DNA of 64,000 nucleotides from Epiperipatus broadwayi (GCA_028023455.1 JAQFVV010012400.1:13709748-13773747), one strand, 5' to 3'. Counted from the first letter of the stretch, positions 23,162 to 36,010 are shown. Program-made: numbers and translations. Notes: generated from the sequence alone by a model not told the origin.

Positions 23162-23346
23162 ATCACACAGCCAGATTATGGAGTATAGAAACAGGATCAT
23201 GTGTCTTAAATTATGTTGGTCATAGTGGTTCTGTCAATTCAATTAGATTCCATCCAAGTCAGGAGTTAGTTTTGACTGCATCAGGAGATCAGACCGCACA
23301 CATCTGGAAGGCTTCTGTTAGTTTACCAGTAGCATCAGAACTTAAT
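23162..23346 (+). CDS. WDR37: WDR37 internal exon (WD40 blade)
   Basis: First visible exon of the WD40 protein WDR37. The acceptor is TTCTTAAACTAG ending at 23161 after a T-rich tract, and the donor is GTAAGA at 23347. It begins with the last two bases of a split codon, giving DHTARLW, then [33 protein letters not shown] and QTAHIW. The SGDQTAHIW end and the HPSQE block match the WDR37 family closely and separate it from other WD40 proteins. It ends in phase 0. WDR37 is a cytosolic beta-propeller scaffold that in vertebrates binds PACS1/PACS2. Exons for the N-terminal coiled coil and first blade must lie upstream and were not found. Confidence 0.9.
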
Positions 23347-24129
23347 GTAAGATTATTTTGATTATTTTATTCTTTTTTTCCATATTAATTTTTATTTTGT
23401 TATTTATCTTCTTTCATTACTATTTTACTATTAAGTGTTTCAGTTGATGATGATGTATCTTGGATCCATTGTTTTTATTTTTTATCTAGTTTATACTTTG
23501 GTATCAAAGTCTGGAGAAAAATCATATAAAGATTGTGTGCATGTAATTAGAAAATATGATTTTAACCATACATTGTTAGATTTGCAACTTATGACATTAA
23601 AATTTATGATTTTATTGTTTTTAAAATCTAAATAACAGTAATAGCACACAAGTTAGACAAAATGATAGAAACATCAACTGATACCTTTATTAAAAGTGAA
23701 TTATGAAGAATTGCCTGGAAGAATACTCAAGTTTTTGCTTGCTTAAGAATGGTCCACATTTAAGTGATTGAGAATGCCATGGGGCAGATCTATATTGTGT
23801 TTTTCAAATCAATATTTATTTGATTACATGATGATATGAATTGAAGAATTGTTATCTTGGAAAGTGTCAATATTGTCTGAAACAATATTTGAACTATGCA
23901 ATGAATAAATAACATGATCTCATAGCATGTTCAAATAGTCTATGCAGAGTAACAACTGGACTGAGCTAATATTATGTGGTTGCTTAAATAATAGTTCCAT
24001 TGCCATGTTTTATGTGAAAAAATGCAATCACTTTGATCCCCACTGACATTAAATATCTTCTCATTATTTTCTCAATCTTTTTAAATTATTTTACATATAC
24101 TTAAAATTTCTATGAAACATTCTTGAAAA

Positions 24130-24870
24130 ATCTGAATAAAGATATTTGAAAAAGATAATTGCCACCTGAGTTATGTTTTATGCAGGACTGGAACTCTTCA
24201 CTTGGCCCAAGTCACAATCTTATACATATTTCTTGACTATTTGTTCAATATTTATCAATATCAACTTATTATAATTTGAATTACAAATGTTAAATTTCCT
24301 GCAGTCATATTTTGACACATCCACTTTAAATTATTAGCTAATCATTTATTAGGCTAGAGATTATCATATCATTTCTAGTCTAGACTCTGCTAAAAAATAA
24401 TATATATGTTTTTTTTTATTATCATTAATGCACATATACTTAGAGTCCATTCATATCTCTTTTTTTGATTATCTTTTTCCTTCATAATTCACATGGAAAA
24501 AAAGAGACTGTTTTTTAATGAAACTGTCTATATATATAATAATAATAATATATTTTAACAGAATTTAAAATTTATATCTGGGCCACTAAAATATAGTAAT
24601 CTATAGCCTAATAAATGGTTAGTAATAATCATTAATATATTCATTTATCTAAAGTTGATGATGTTAAAGATGTGTCAGAAAGTTGATTCTTGCAGTTCAA
24701 ATTGGTATGTTGATATTGAGCAAATGATAAAGATGTGTATAAAGATGATGACACGAGTCAATTGAAGAGTACTGATTTACCATGAAGTGCATCTTGGGGT
24801 TCATTTGTGTTTTTCAAATGATTTTATTCACATGTTTCAAAAATGTGTGGCAGAATGGAAATTTTAAGTA
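24130..24870. repeat. Inverted pair of decayed family B hammerhead repeats
   Basis: The segment from about 24130-24373 (minus) is repeated in inverted order at about 24590-24870 (plus). For example, TTATTAGGCTAGAGATTATC near 24348 mirrors ATAGCCTAATAAATGG near 24603. Both arms share the leader of the intact family B element at 60339-60395 and carry degenerate cores: minus near 24165-24215 and plus near 24748-24802 (TTGAAGA ... CATGAAGTGCATCTTGG). A further partial direct copy of the leader lies near 25110-25170. It lies in the first visible intron of WDR37. Confidence 0.55.
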
Positions 24871-25220
24871 CATCTAAAAATTATACACATTGAAAGAAGA
24901 AATGAATTGGATTGATGATTTCATATGTATATATGCAAAAATAATAATAAAAAAATCAAATATATCAATTTAAATGTATATCTAAATTAGGAACAATATG
25001 ATTAAAAAAAACTCTTGCTTAATAAATCTATTTCATGATTTGAATCTCTACAGGTTTTTCTATGATATTTTTGTTAGTTAAGCTGTCAAAAAATGTCATA
25101 CATTCAATAAATAAAAGTATGAAGTTAAGAAGATTGATGCTTGTAGTTCACATTATAGTAATTATTTAAGATTCATAGAACATTATACCTAAATATTATA
25201 TTTTATTAATTTATATAAGT

Positions 25221-28057
25221 CAGCACTTCTTAAACTTTTTTCATTCGTGATCCCTTTTTATCATTGAGATTTTTTTGCAACCCCAGATATTAAATATAAA
25301 ATAGATATAGAAATAAATATTCCCATAAATAATTTATTTCTTTGATAAACAATATACATATGAAAATAAGTAGTTTTAGGATTTGTTTTAAGTCTACAAA
25401 AATTAATGAAAGAAAATCATATTTTAATGAGACGGATGTGGTTGTTTTTTGCTGCATAACAAATTAAATCGTGGTGAAATATTTGATACTGCTGGATGTA
25501 TAGCATCTTCAACGTTTTTCAGCGTTGAACGATATTTGAATTTAATACACATAAAAGCTGAAAAAGTAATTTCATATAAGTATGTGGTGCTGAATGGCAC
25601 AAGAACATTTAATGCCATTTCAGAAATTGTGGGAAATTCAGTCCTAGCTCCAATCCAGAATTCAGTCAAGGATTTTTGTGGAAAGTCAAGTTTTAAGTTT
25701 GAGTGACTCAATAGCTCAGCAAATTCCTCTTGGGCTTTATATGGCAGGTGATTAATCTCATTAATGTCAGTCAAAAATGGTCTTTGAATCCAAGATAACT
25801 TTTTAAAATCTAAATTCGATTTAAAGTATTTGCATGCATTTCTAGGATTTTTAAGTGATCTATAATAATTTTTGCAATTAAAGTTTTACAATTATTTTTT
25901 TCAATTATAAAATTGTCGATAGTCGAAAACATTTCTAATGGAATCATTTTCCACCCTATTCTTCCAAATGTTGATCTTTTTACTAAAACCTTCAATTTTA
26001 ACATTCAAAGTAAAAATATTGCTATTTTTGCCTTGAAGAGACAAGTTAAGATTATTTAGCTTCTCAAAATATCAGACAAATAGCACAGCTTTGATAGCCA
26101 TAAATCATTTTCAAAAAGAGCAGCAAGATAAGATTTTTGTTCAGTTAAAAATACAATAATTTTTTCTGTTAATAACAATAATCTTCTTAAACTTCGCCTT
26201 CTTGACGTTCATCTTACTTCTGCATGTAATAATAAATTTTTGTATTCAGAGTTCATGTCGTTACAAAAATTTGAAAATAAATGGCTGTTAAGGCCATAGC
26301 TTTTAATAAAGTGTATAATTTTGACAGCATCCTGAAGCACATTGTTGAATTCTTTTGCTAATTTTTTTGTTGCAAGCCGTCCTCTTGGTGGATCAGGCAC
26401 AAGCTATTTAAAACCAATATTTTCACCAGTCATTGCGTTTGCACCATCTTCATACTCCAAGGCAATTTTTCCATTCTAAACCTTCAGTTTTAAAAAATTT
26501 GTCTACTTTATTATATATGTCTTCCGCTCTTGTATGTTCTACCAAACAATGCTAAAATAACAATTTTTCCTCAATGTTTTCTTTATAAATGTATCTGACA
26601 TACACTAATAATTGAGCTATTTTTGAAATATCGGTTGTTTTGTCCAACTGAATTGTAAATATTGGGTTTTCTTTAAGTCTAGTAATAAGTTGCTCAAATT
26701 AGTCATTGCTAATTTCAGAAATTCTATTAGTGACAGTGTCATTTGACAAAGGAATTTTCCGAATTTCATCACCATATTTACTTTTGTGAAGTATTTCTAC
26801 CATTTTAATTGCAGCAGGTAATATAAGATCTTCTCCAATGGTGTACGGCTTTTTATTTTTAGCAATCAGATATGAAACTTCATATGATGTGAATAAATAT
26901 TTTTCATTAACAGTTATAAATTTTTCGAAATATTGTTTTTCTTTATTTGAAGTTTTTAACAGTCGTTCGAAATATTCTTTTGGTTTATTGGCATATGAAG
27001 GATGCTTGGATTCAAAATGCCTTTTTAATTTTGATGGTTTGATACTCTCCATAGACAAAACATTATTGCAAAAACAAAAAGGTTGTTCATTACCATCACT
27101 GTTGTTGAAAGTAAAGCCAAATTGGAGAAATGTCTCATCATATTTTCACATCTTAGATGCCTCCTTCTGATTACGAGATCCTGCTTGAAGAGACTTTGTA
27201 GCATTGCCATCTGCATCATTACCTTTGGTACTCAAGTTCAACCATTTATTCATGGGTAAAAAGTATTTTTATCCTAAAATACAAATAAAATAACAGTACT
27301 TATTAGTTTGCAGAGACACTAAGTGGCAGCCATGTTTTTTTGTTTAATTATACAAAGCATATTTACTCTCGTATGTTCTATTTTTTAATATCCCTGTATG
27401 TTTTATTTTTTGATATTTAAAAAATATCAATAAATGAATTATAAATTGCCTGTGAAGTTTAAAAGAATAGGAATATGTTTTTATTTATTAATAAATAAAT
27501 GATAATAAGTTTCAAATAATAAATTTTTATAATAACTAGTAGAAATAAAAAAGTGAGAAAAAAGTATATAAGCATTTTTATATATAGAAAATAACATCTT
27601 TCATAATATTTATGCAAATAAATACTAACCTTAGTTGAGTAAAACAATAAAATACAATATTGTATTGTTCTTGTGATGTGGACACTTGTTGAAATGAAAG
27701 CGAAACAAATAACTTGACCGGAAATACATTATATAATCACATTGGCACCAACCTTATTCACACCACTGCAGCATATATTTTGATTCTGAAATAACTTATA
27801 TGCTGAAATTGCAATGCGACATCACTATTATAATGCATTTAGTGTTATTTTTCAATATATAATTTACAGCTCAACTTCGTCATTATTACAATTTTATAAT
27901 TGTGCTTACAGAAAACTTAATGTATTAAATTAAAGATAATGAAGGGATTGCGACTAATATTTCTTTAAATTCATGTATCTGAATTAAATTTTCGCGGCCC
28001 CAACTTTTCGCTTCACGACCCCAAATGCGGTCGCGATCCACAGTTTAAGAAACGCTG
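25221..28057 (-). mobile_element. hAT-family DNA transposon (ZBED/Buster-like), 2837 bp
   Basis: Terminal inverted repeats are CAGCACTTCTTAAACT at the left and CAGCGTTTCTTAAACT on the complement of the right end. Exact 8-bp duplications ATATAAGT flank it at 25213-25220 and 28058-28065, which is the hAT signature. Inside is a degraded transposase on the minus strand. The element lies in a WDR37 intron and ends 69 bp before the acceptor-adjacent exon at 28126. Internal stops make it non-autonomous now. The perfect duplications suggest moderate age. Confidence 0.92.
25424..27253 (-). pseudogene. hAT transposase pseudogene, ZBED5-like
   Basis: The likely start Met is at 27251-27253, followed by a low-complexity leader. 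A TGA stop lies in frame at 27146-27148. A BED-type zinc finger follows: FCFCNNVLSMESIKPSKLKR, then HFESKHPSY and NKPKEYFERLLKTSN. Next are blocks typical of Buster/ZBED5 transposases: SYLIAKNKKPYTIGEDLILP, NDTVTNRISEIS, and after a stop at 26699, FTIQLDKTTDISKIAQLLVY. The middle is riddled with stops and frameshifts (26690-25780). The C-terminal dimerisation region is well kept, with SLTEFWIGARTEFPTISEMA, NVLVPFSTTYLYEITFSAF, IKFKYRSTLKNVEDA and PRFNLLCSKKQPHPSH, ending at 25424. It is clearly a dead copy rather than a domesticated gene. Confidence 0.9.
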
Positions 28058-28125
28058 ATATAAGTAATAGATTAATTAATTATTTCTATATTATTGTAAG
28101 AATTAAATATTTCTTTGTCCAATAG

Positions 28126-28183
28126 AGGGGGCAGTCTTCAGAAGAAGAAATTGAAATACCAGAAAAAGATGAATTTGGAGACG
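28126..28183 (+). CDS. WDR37: WDR37 internal exon (linker)
   Basis: A 58-base exon between the acceptor TTTGTCCAATAG and the donor GTAAGTA. It joins in phase 0 to the exon ending at 23346 and leaves one base for the next exon, which restores a Glu codon. It encodes an acidic, disordered linker, RGQSSEEEIEIPEKDEFGD. In WDR37 the equivalent position between blades is an acidic, poorly conserved loop, so position and phase rather than identity support it. A hAT transposon ends 69 bp upstream. Confidence 0.75.
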
Positions 28184-29931
28184 GTAAGTAATTTTTACAT
28201 AATGTATAACTACTGCAAGGCTTTATTTAAAAAAAATTTTTCATTATTCATGATCTTTTTAATTTCAATGCATTACTGTTTTTGAATTGAATTCATACTC
28301 CTGGATTAAGTTTTGTTTTTATTATTATAAATTATAACAAAGACCATTTTGTAACTAATATGAATCAAAACATTTTTAAAAATATAAAATATGATTGCAT
28401 AAGGAAAAAGTAGAAAAAAATTTAAACAATTGATTTTTTAATATTTTGACTAACCTAAATTTTTGTTTTTTGCTTTAGTCTTTTGAACTTCTACATATTA
28501 GATCAATTAATTCATATTAACAAACATAACAATTTTATTTTTATTCAATCATTTATTGGTTCTGTTCACTGATGAGTAAAATGCCACCCTCTCTTTATTT
28601 ATCTTCTATTTAAGAAATTCCAGTCGTATGTTTTAATTTGACTTCACGACCTACCAATCCAGAAGGCAACATTCTTTAAGCAGTCATTATTTATTGACTT
28701 ATTCTCTAGTTTATTCAACTTTTTACCAATACAGAAGGCCAATTGTGTTGTTTAAATTGTGGCTATTAGATTTTGAAAATGTTATCTTTATTTTTCTAAA
28801 ACTTTTGGACCATCTAGTCTATTAACAGCAAATCACTTCACTCTTTATCTAACACAGTATTACTCTAATGCCATATGTTTTTAGTTTGTCCAAATCGGTG
28901 ATTACTAGCATTTTATTGCATTTAAATTTCATCCTTAAATAGATTCTGGCTTTTTCCTTTATTGATGAGGCAGTGCAATTAAGCTAATCAGTTTATGTCT
29001 TTTGCCTTTGATAATGAGTTTTTGAGATTTCATTTAAAAGCAATGCCATCAAACATTCACATTGACTGCAATGCATTGCTTAAATTTAAAACCCAAAGCT
29101 TCATTGATAGAAGCAAATGCTAGAAACTGGTTTGAGGATGAAATTTAAACATACTAAATGTCTGATAATCACAAACTAAAGCTAACAGTAGATGATGCTA
29201 GAATGGAAAGCATGTTGTTTATTACAATCTGTCAATCTATTGACTTATATTGTTTACAATATGGCTACTGAAATTAAAAGAGAGTCCACTTTTCTCTTCT
29301 ATAAAGTTCCAGACTGCAATTGATCTTCCTTCGGTTTACTTCCTTCAACTGTTTAAATTGCAGTACTCTTTTTCCTGTTTTCATTGTGAATGCCTGCTTA
29401 CACTGAGATTAGAACTTTTTTTTTCTCAATTCCAAAAATAATTGTATTGCTTACATTATGTTTAGTACATTTGGAAGACAGATTAGTCTTCTTGTTTGTA
29501 TAATTTCAATTGTCTTTTTTAATATAATTTTTCAGTCTGAAATCAACCTTTGTTTAGCTTACAATAAAGCTAGTGATATTTTTTTCCAACTTCTTGATGC
29601 CACATCATTTGCATAGTGGTTACTGAAGTTGATCAATTTTATTTTTGTCCTCCAGATAATTATGGTCATATTTTGTAATGATTCTTCCACTCTAGTGTTT
29701 TTTTCTAATTCCAGAAGCTGCATTTAGGTTATTGAATTCAGAAGAAAGATGCTATCTAGTTGGATGTCCTCAATTATTTTATTTATTTTATTGAAGAATT
29801 ACTGAAATTCTGTAATAACTTTTTCTGTTGTATTCTTAATAGGGATTATTAATTCAGATCAATAAGATAATATCTCATTATCATCAAAAATAGAAATGAA
29901 AAAAAATGATTATTTTTTTCTATATAAATTT
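28184..29931. other. WDR37 intron, no feature recognised
   Basis: The stretch 28570-29820 is less AT-rich than its surroundings and may be an old transposon, but I could not match any frame to a known domain. The rest is simple AT-rich intron. Confidence 0.35.
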
Positions 29932-30237
29932 ATAATAAAGTAATATAAATATCAATATATAATAGCAATTACAAAAAATATATATTTATAATTTAAATAT
30001 GAAAAGCTAAACTAGTCAATATTTTTAAATTTGGGATAACTGAGTTATATTTATAATTATAAAGAAAAGCCTTTTTCTTTACATAATTTTATGCCTGTTT
30101 CAATGTTAAAACAGATAGCATTAAACATTAAAAAGGGCATAAAATTATGTGTTGAAAAAGTCTATTCTATATAATTTTAAATATATATATATATATTTAT
30201 TGTAATCTCAGTTATATATTGATATTTATATTACTTT
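29932..30237. repeat. Inverted-repeat (MITE-like) element
   Basis: The left arm (about 29932-30108) and right arm (30124-30237) are reverse complements with small gaps. The outer ends AAAGTAATATAAATATC and its complement, and the inner block ACATAATTTTATGCC and its complement, are the clearest. The spacer is about 15 bases, so the RNA or single strand would fold into a long hairpin. No coding content; target duplication not resolved. Confidence 0.5.
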
Positions 30238-30888
30238 AATATCTCATTATGTTGATTAATTTTTGTTTGTGCATATTCTTATTGTAATTAATTTGTGTGA
30301 ATTATTTTTTTTAATGTTAGTTCAAATATACAAGGTTACATTTTTTTGTGTTTTTAGTATTGAGAGTAAGCTTGTCTTAGTGTCATCTGATGAAAATGGA
30401 AATATATAGTGATTGAATAGTTTTGTTTTTCTTCAGTTAGCATATTATTTATTAACATTTCCTCTCTGGATTATACAATTCTACTTAACTATATTTTATA
30501 TAAAACATTTTTGTCTCTTTAGTATAGTTAAATAAAAATTAAATCATCAGAAAAATTGAGATACAAAACTAGAGTTAGGCCACAACAAATCGTTGAATGC
30601 AGATCAATATCTTGTCACTTCATCTGATCTTGAGATTTTCATCAGATCAAAACATTTTGTATATATTTAGTATCTATAAAAGCACTGGTTTTTTTATTTA
30701 GGGATTTGTTTGTTTTTTAATCATTAGATCTAATAAAAATGTCAATAGCAATTTCAAGGTGAGATAACTGTTTTTATAAATTGAAACAGAAATACAATCA
30801 GATAAATTTATGTAAGAATAGAAATAAAACCATGGTATATCTCACTATAAGGCAAAGACTTTTTATGCATTTTTGGTTTACTCTTCTG

Positions 30889-31110
30889 TAAAATAGCTAG
30901 ATACCCATTTATCAAACAATATTTGTATGGTTAGCTAAATTGACTGTGGGACAGCTACTTGGGGAGAAAAATCCTAAGTTTGTTTGGAAATTCTCAGTTG
31001 TCTGAAAATATTTTCATGTTGTACTCAGTTTCGAACCCAATTCATAGGTGTAGGAGGAAGATACACTAATTTTATATCACAAAACCTTGCACTCTACCAC
31101 TTTCTTATAC
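30889..31110 (-). repeat. tRNA-derived SINE-like repeat (minus copy)
   Basis: On the minus strand a tRNA-like head with a B-box-like GGGTTCGAAAC (complement near 31030) is followed by GAAAATATTTTC, CTGAGAATTTCC and GGATTTTTCTCCCC. The first two downstream blocks recur in the same order on the + strand near 35905-35955, defining a dispersed family. The A box is less clear. No terminal poly(A) or target duplication established. Confidence 0.4.
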
Positions 31111-33269
31111 CATTAGAATTCTAACTCTACAAATATATGGATGTTACAATATCTTAATAATGTTGCATGCTCATCTTGAATTTAATTTAGTTCAGATTTT
31201 ATGAACTGGAATTTTTTTTTAATATTCTAGAATTAAAAAAGAACCGTAAAACAATGTTAATCAAACTTTGTAATAATAGTAATGAATGAATGACTATAGT
31301 TTGAGTATTTAAGTGGGGGAAAAAAGAAAGGTTTAAGAAAAAAAAAGAATTGAATTCGATGTATATATAAGAAAATTAATTGTTCTAAGTAATTTAATAG
31401 TAAAAGATAGTGTTTATTAAGAAAGTGAAAATGCTATATTTTTAAAGAAAAGTTGTGTGGATTGATAGTTTGTGGTTCTTTTAATATTTATTCTGTTTTA
31501 TGATTTTAAACATATAAAAGAAAAATCGAAAAACAAGAAATAGATTTTGTAAGCATTTATCACTTAAAAGAAAACATTTCTGCAAAATGAGTTCTTGTAA
31601 ATATCACAAACTGAGAAAAGTGATATCACTACTTACCATATACATATCATAAGAAGTGTTGATATCTTTACTTAATGTTGATCAGTCAGCCAATGGTTGA
31701 TGCCACTACTTAGAGACATTACTATCTATTTTGTAGTTATGATGATCCAATTCCCCATTTCTGAGGTTGTGAATTAACTAATCATTGATCACAGATCTTA
31801 TACGGATAATGATATTTTTTTTGTTGATATACTATTCTGTGTTTGCCTGGATATGATTATTCATTCTTGTAATGATATGTTGTGGTGTAATCTCATTGAA
31901 AGATGTGATAATGTCAATTAATCTTTTTGAAGAGTGGTTGTATTATTCAATCCCTGTTCTTTTATTTAATATTCCTATGGAAGGGAATTTTTGCTATCAT
32001 TCAAAAATCATTATACTATATGTCAGTCATACATGAAACTGCTAATTCATGAGAACTTCTCCTAGCCTCCATATTCATTTTTTTTTGTTGTTGTCTAAAT
32101 GGCTAAAATCAACTATTTGTTTGTTGTTGTTGATTTTTTAAATTTAAATACATTTTAAACATCTTGCCATTCTTTTTGTATTAATATTTGCTTATTAGTG
32201 GTTTTTTCATTAGTTTGTTTTTAAATTACCCTATTTTCAGAGGTGAGTGGTGTAATTTATTTTGTATCTTTTATTTTTTTTAATTCTTTTTCTGTTTTGT
32301 TGGAACTATTGCAAGAATTTATTCTGCAGCCACCAAAACCCATTTTTAGTTATTAATTGATCAGAAGCTTGTGATATATAAACTAGTCTTCTTTTTTAAT
32401 TTTGAATTGTAATCATTTTGGTCATTGAATGAATGTTTAAAAAGAAGAGAAATAATAGAGAATAGTTATATGCTCATATTGGATTTGTAAATGATATATG
32501 GTAAAAAAAATGAAATGAAGATATTAATTCAAGAATAGATTCTAATTGATAAACTAATTTAGTTAGTGGGTATATATCTGTCACCAAAGAGAGTCATGAT
32601 ATAAAAAGGTTATGACGTTTAACATAAGTATATGATAAATATATAATGAAGTTGAATAGCAGTTTTAAAATGGATTGGTGAAACTGGTATCTGATTGAGT
32701 ATTACACTACCTGTTTGTAATTCTGGTTCACTATATTAAGAGCAGGGACAATAAGTTACGCTAATTAGAATTCCTTTTTTGGTTTTAAATCCAGTTTTGG
32801 TATCTTGTTTGATATATATGTTTTTTTTGTTTGATTCTAGCAGAATTTTGATTTTTTTATAGATATATGTGTGTATGTAAAATAGATTTGTGTAGAGGGT
32901 ATGAGGCATTGTTTTATATTCTGCTTGAATTTTAATGGACCAAGTAAATTTGCATAGTTCATATATACATAGAGTTTTTGTCAGATGTGTTTATTGTAAC
33001 AAAATGAAGTATATCTCGTGCAATGTTGTCACTTGGGGAAATTATCTTAATAATCATTTTTGCTATTGTTTGAAATATGTAGGGTGCCTCGGTTCAAAGG
33101 TGACTGCCTGCAATCAATTCTGAATCGATGCATGTGCTATGTAGTAACGTAGTTTATTTATTTATTATAAGAATTTTAAGGGGCTAATATGTCTGGATTA
33201 TAAGTTACAATATGATCTGTGAAAATATTAAATTTTGTTTAAATTAGGCAGGATTGCTACTGAAACATT
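31111..33269. other. WDR37 intron, no feature recognised
   Basis: AT-rich intron with no supported exon, RNA gene or transposon domain. The short open frame at 32935-33123 shows no family resemblance. Confidence 0.4.
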
Positions 33270-33900
33270 TGAAGTGCATTGGAGGTAAGAATCACAAGAA
33301 CATTTTTCAAGTGGTTTGCAAGATTTCATGATAGCAGAGAGAACCTTGAAGACAATCTTAGAAAAAAGATATGAATACCCTGTCACATTTCATATTATAC
33401 CTCATGATTCAGACATGTTATCCGCTTAAAATATTTGTGATGAGTAGCGAAATAATGTTGCTCTATATAACACATGCATTGATTCAGAGATGGGCTTACA
33501 AACAGCTTGAATAGAATTAATCTCTTTTTTACTGGTACATACTATGTATGTGTGGTCATATGAGTAGCTCATATAAAAGTGCTGAAGCATATAAAAAAAA
33601 GAGATACAATTTTTTCTACTCTCAATGGATGATTTATACTGGATAAAAATTAACTGAAATGGAGCAAGAAATACTCGATTAAATATATTTCCACCACCAG
33701 ACTGCAGTAGATGAGAATATTGAGAATCATGTTGTAGATTGCTATAGATGAGAAAGTATTTGCTTGAAGAATATTCCTGAAGTTCTTAAGCAGATCTAGA
33801 AGTTAAGCTAGAAAATATACTTGATAAAATGAAACCAGATAATGAATTTTTGTGAATCAGTCTGTCATAAAATGATCAGAGAAGAAAGTTAAGAATTTAC
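33270..33900 (+). pseudogene. Mariner-like transposase scrap
   Basis: Around 33300-33365 the + strand reads FFKWFARFHDSRENLEDN, close to the mariner block WxxRFKEGRESLEDD at the end of the paired helix-turn-helix domain. Downstream, across frames, come DENIENHVVD near 33710 and, near 33770, KNIPEVLKQ, echoing TDENIxKVxxLV and VxKxLPKxL. The rest is unrecognisable and full of stops. An old fragment; the better-preserved mariner remnant is at 61278-61915. Confidence 0.35.
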
Positions 33901-34737
33901 ATCATAGAAGTCCATTTTCTTATCATTATTTATTTCATATTGAAGATCATTTTTATTGTCAATATATAAAAAGTCCCACGAAAGAAAGTATTGAAAATTT
34001 GGGAAGAAAAGATTATTTATAGTAAATTCAAATCTGTGATGATCTCTTGGTTTAGGATTTAAATATTTTAATATATATATATTCTTCTTCATAGTGTTTG
34101 CATTTTATAATTTCGTTTTATGCAAATATTCAACTGGGTAAAGTTAAAAGATATGTATATATTTCTGTTTTCATCAAAATTATTATTAATGGTTGTTAGC
34201 TATTGAGTTAATTTAGTTTATTAATACCTAAATACATTCAATTCTATATACCAAACCTAATTACCATTAAATCTTTATGTTTGTTATAGTATTTGGTAGT
34301 GGTATAAGATAAGAGTATATCTATTTAATCATCTGTTTGTTTTTATCCCGTGTCTTTCCTAATTTCTGAAAATCTTCATCTATAGTTTTTTTCCAAACTA
34401 TTCTAGATCAATTTGTATCTACATTGCCTTCTAGAGCTTTAGGTGTAACTTTTTTTTTTGTTTGTAGTATTTGTTCCATGCCTTGTCATCTAGAATATTT
34501 AATCTCCAATTGGATATGTTTTTAATTTTTTTCGTATTTCATTTGTTATTAAACTCTGCCATTAATTAAAAATAATTCAGAATTGTCCATTGGTAAATAT
34601 TTTTAGTGTGATTAGTCAGTGAAGTATTTTTAATATTTAAAAACTTTGTTGTAAAACCATTTTAACATATGATTTACATGTTTGTATTTATATAATATTA
34701 TTTGTATATGTCTATATATATATTTTAAATGTTGCAG

Positions 34738-35062
34738 AAACACCGGAGCAGCATCATGATGCTGTTATTGTTCGTAGTGCTATTACAAATTTGCAAGGAC
34801 ATTCCAGTGTAATTATTGCAGCTGATTGGTTGGCTGGTGGTGACCAAGTGATCACAGCGTCATGGGATAGGACAGCAAATTTCTATGATATTCAGACAGC
34901 TGAACTGCTGCATTCTTTAGTGGGCCATGATCAAGAACTGACCAATGCTTGTGCTCATCCAAGTCAGAAGTTAGTTGTCACCTCTTCTAAAGATACCACA
35001 TTTCGTTTATGGGACTTCAGAGATGCCATTCACTCTGTGAGTGTGTTTCAGGGACACACTGA
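34738..35062 (+). CDS. WDR37: WDR37 internal exon (two WD40 blades)
   Basis: The acceptor ATGTTGCAG ends at 34737 and the donor GTGAGT begins at 35063. One base from the previous exon completes Glu; two bases (GA) remain for the next. It encodes [20 protein letters not shown], then [45 protein letters not shown] and [19 protein letters not shown], then FQGHT. [11 protein letters not shown] and [14 protein letters not shown] are near-invariant in WDR37, making this the strongest identifying exon. Each blade has the GH and WD-type pair. The 325-base exon is the largest of the gene in this window. Confidence 0.95.
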
Positions 35063-35289
35063 GTGAGTTAAAACATTTTATATTTTTAATGTTAGAATAG
35101 TTATAATTTCTTCTTTCTTCTTCACCCTAATATGTTGAATTGTTTGATGTGGTGTTATGACTTTTACTAACTACTGAAAAAAAAAAGTTATTTTCAATTA
35201 CAAAGTCTTTTTTAACTAAAGATTAAAATTTTCAAATGCAGTAGAACATCTATAGATAGTTAAAAATTGTTTTTCAGTTTCATTTTTAA

Positions 35290-35651
35290 CATACATACTA
35301 TCATTTTATGGAGAAGCTAATTGATGTGCAAACAACAATAATACTTCACAATTCAGATGCCAATGAAATCATTTTAATAAATTTGCAAATAATTCCCATA
35401 TCCGTGTACCATTGCTTATTTATTAATTAGATACAAAAATTCTTCTACTCGGAAAGGATCAGTGATTGATTTATTTATTTTTACCATATAATAATGTGAT
35501 ATTTGCCTAAAAGTGAATTTTTTTTATGCAGTTATTAAACTAGCATTAATAGAAGAAAGTGGGCATTAGTTTCAAGTTTGTTTTCTTGTGGCGTGCCTTT
35601 GATGAATTATTAAAGTGTGCACATTTTCTCCATAAAATGATTTTATATTCT
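35290..35651. repeat. Possible MITE-like element with inverted ends
   Basis: ATCATTTTATGGAGAA near 35299 is mirrored by TTCTCCATAAAATGAT near 35626, and flanking bases including TTGATGTGCA and TGTGCACA also mirror. The interior of about 230 bp is unique. It lies in the intron after the 34738-35062 exon. No target duplication confirmed. Confidence 0.4.
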
Positions 35652-35829
35652 CAGTGCTATATTTAATAGCCGTTTATTTATGGGCTTATTAAAATTATTA
35701 GAATTTAACATTTACACAATATACACATACATACATAATAAAATTACATTTATATAAGGCGTATATATAACTTGGCTTTACTTTAACCCCTCCTCCCCTC
35801 CAATTTGATACAGATATATAAATATGTAT

Positions 35830-36010
35830 ATGCCTGTTGGAGATTATATTGGTATATTTATTATTATATCCACTACTATGATTACCAATTTGATATTCAA
35901 ATCCAACTGAAACTTGAAAATATTTTCACATAGCTGAGAATTTCCAAATAAGCTTTTTTTTTTCATGTGACTTGGTTAGCCAAACCAGCTAGCAATCTAA
36001 CCATAGTTGA
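35830..36010 (+). repeat. tRNA-derived SINE-like repeat (plus copy)
   Basis: Contains ATATTCAAATCCAACT (B-box-like), GAAAATATTTTCACA and CTGAGAATTTCC in the same order as the minus-strand copy at 30889-31110. Divergence is high, so both are old copies of one SINE family. Confidence 0.35.

Noticed and set aside
30375-30650. CTGATGA strings near 30387 (plus) and 30633-30650 (minus) as hammerhead candidates
   Set aside because: The first has no stem II and only GGAAAT nearby; the second has a self-complementary ATCTGAT/ATCAGAT but no GAAA box at the right distance. Not enough to call a ribozyme.
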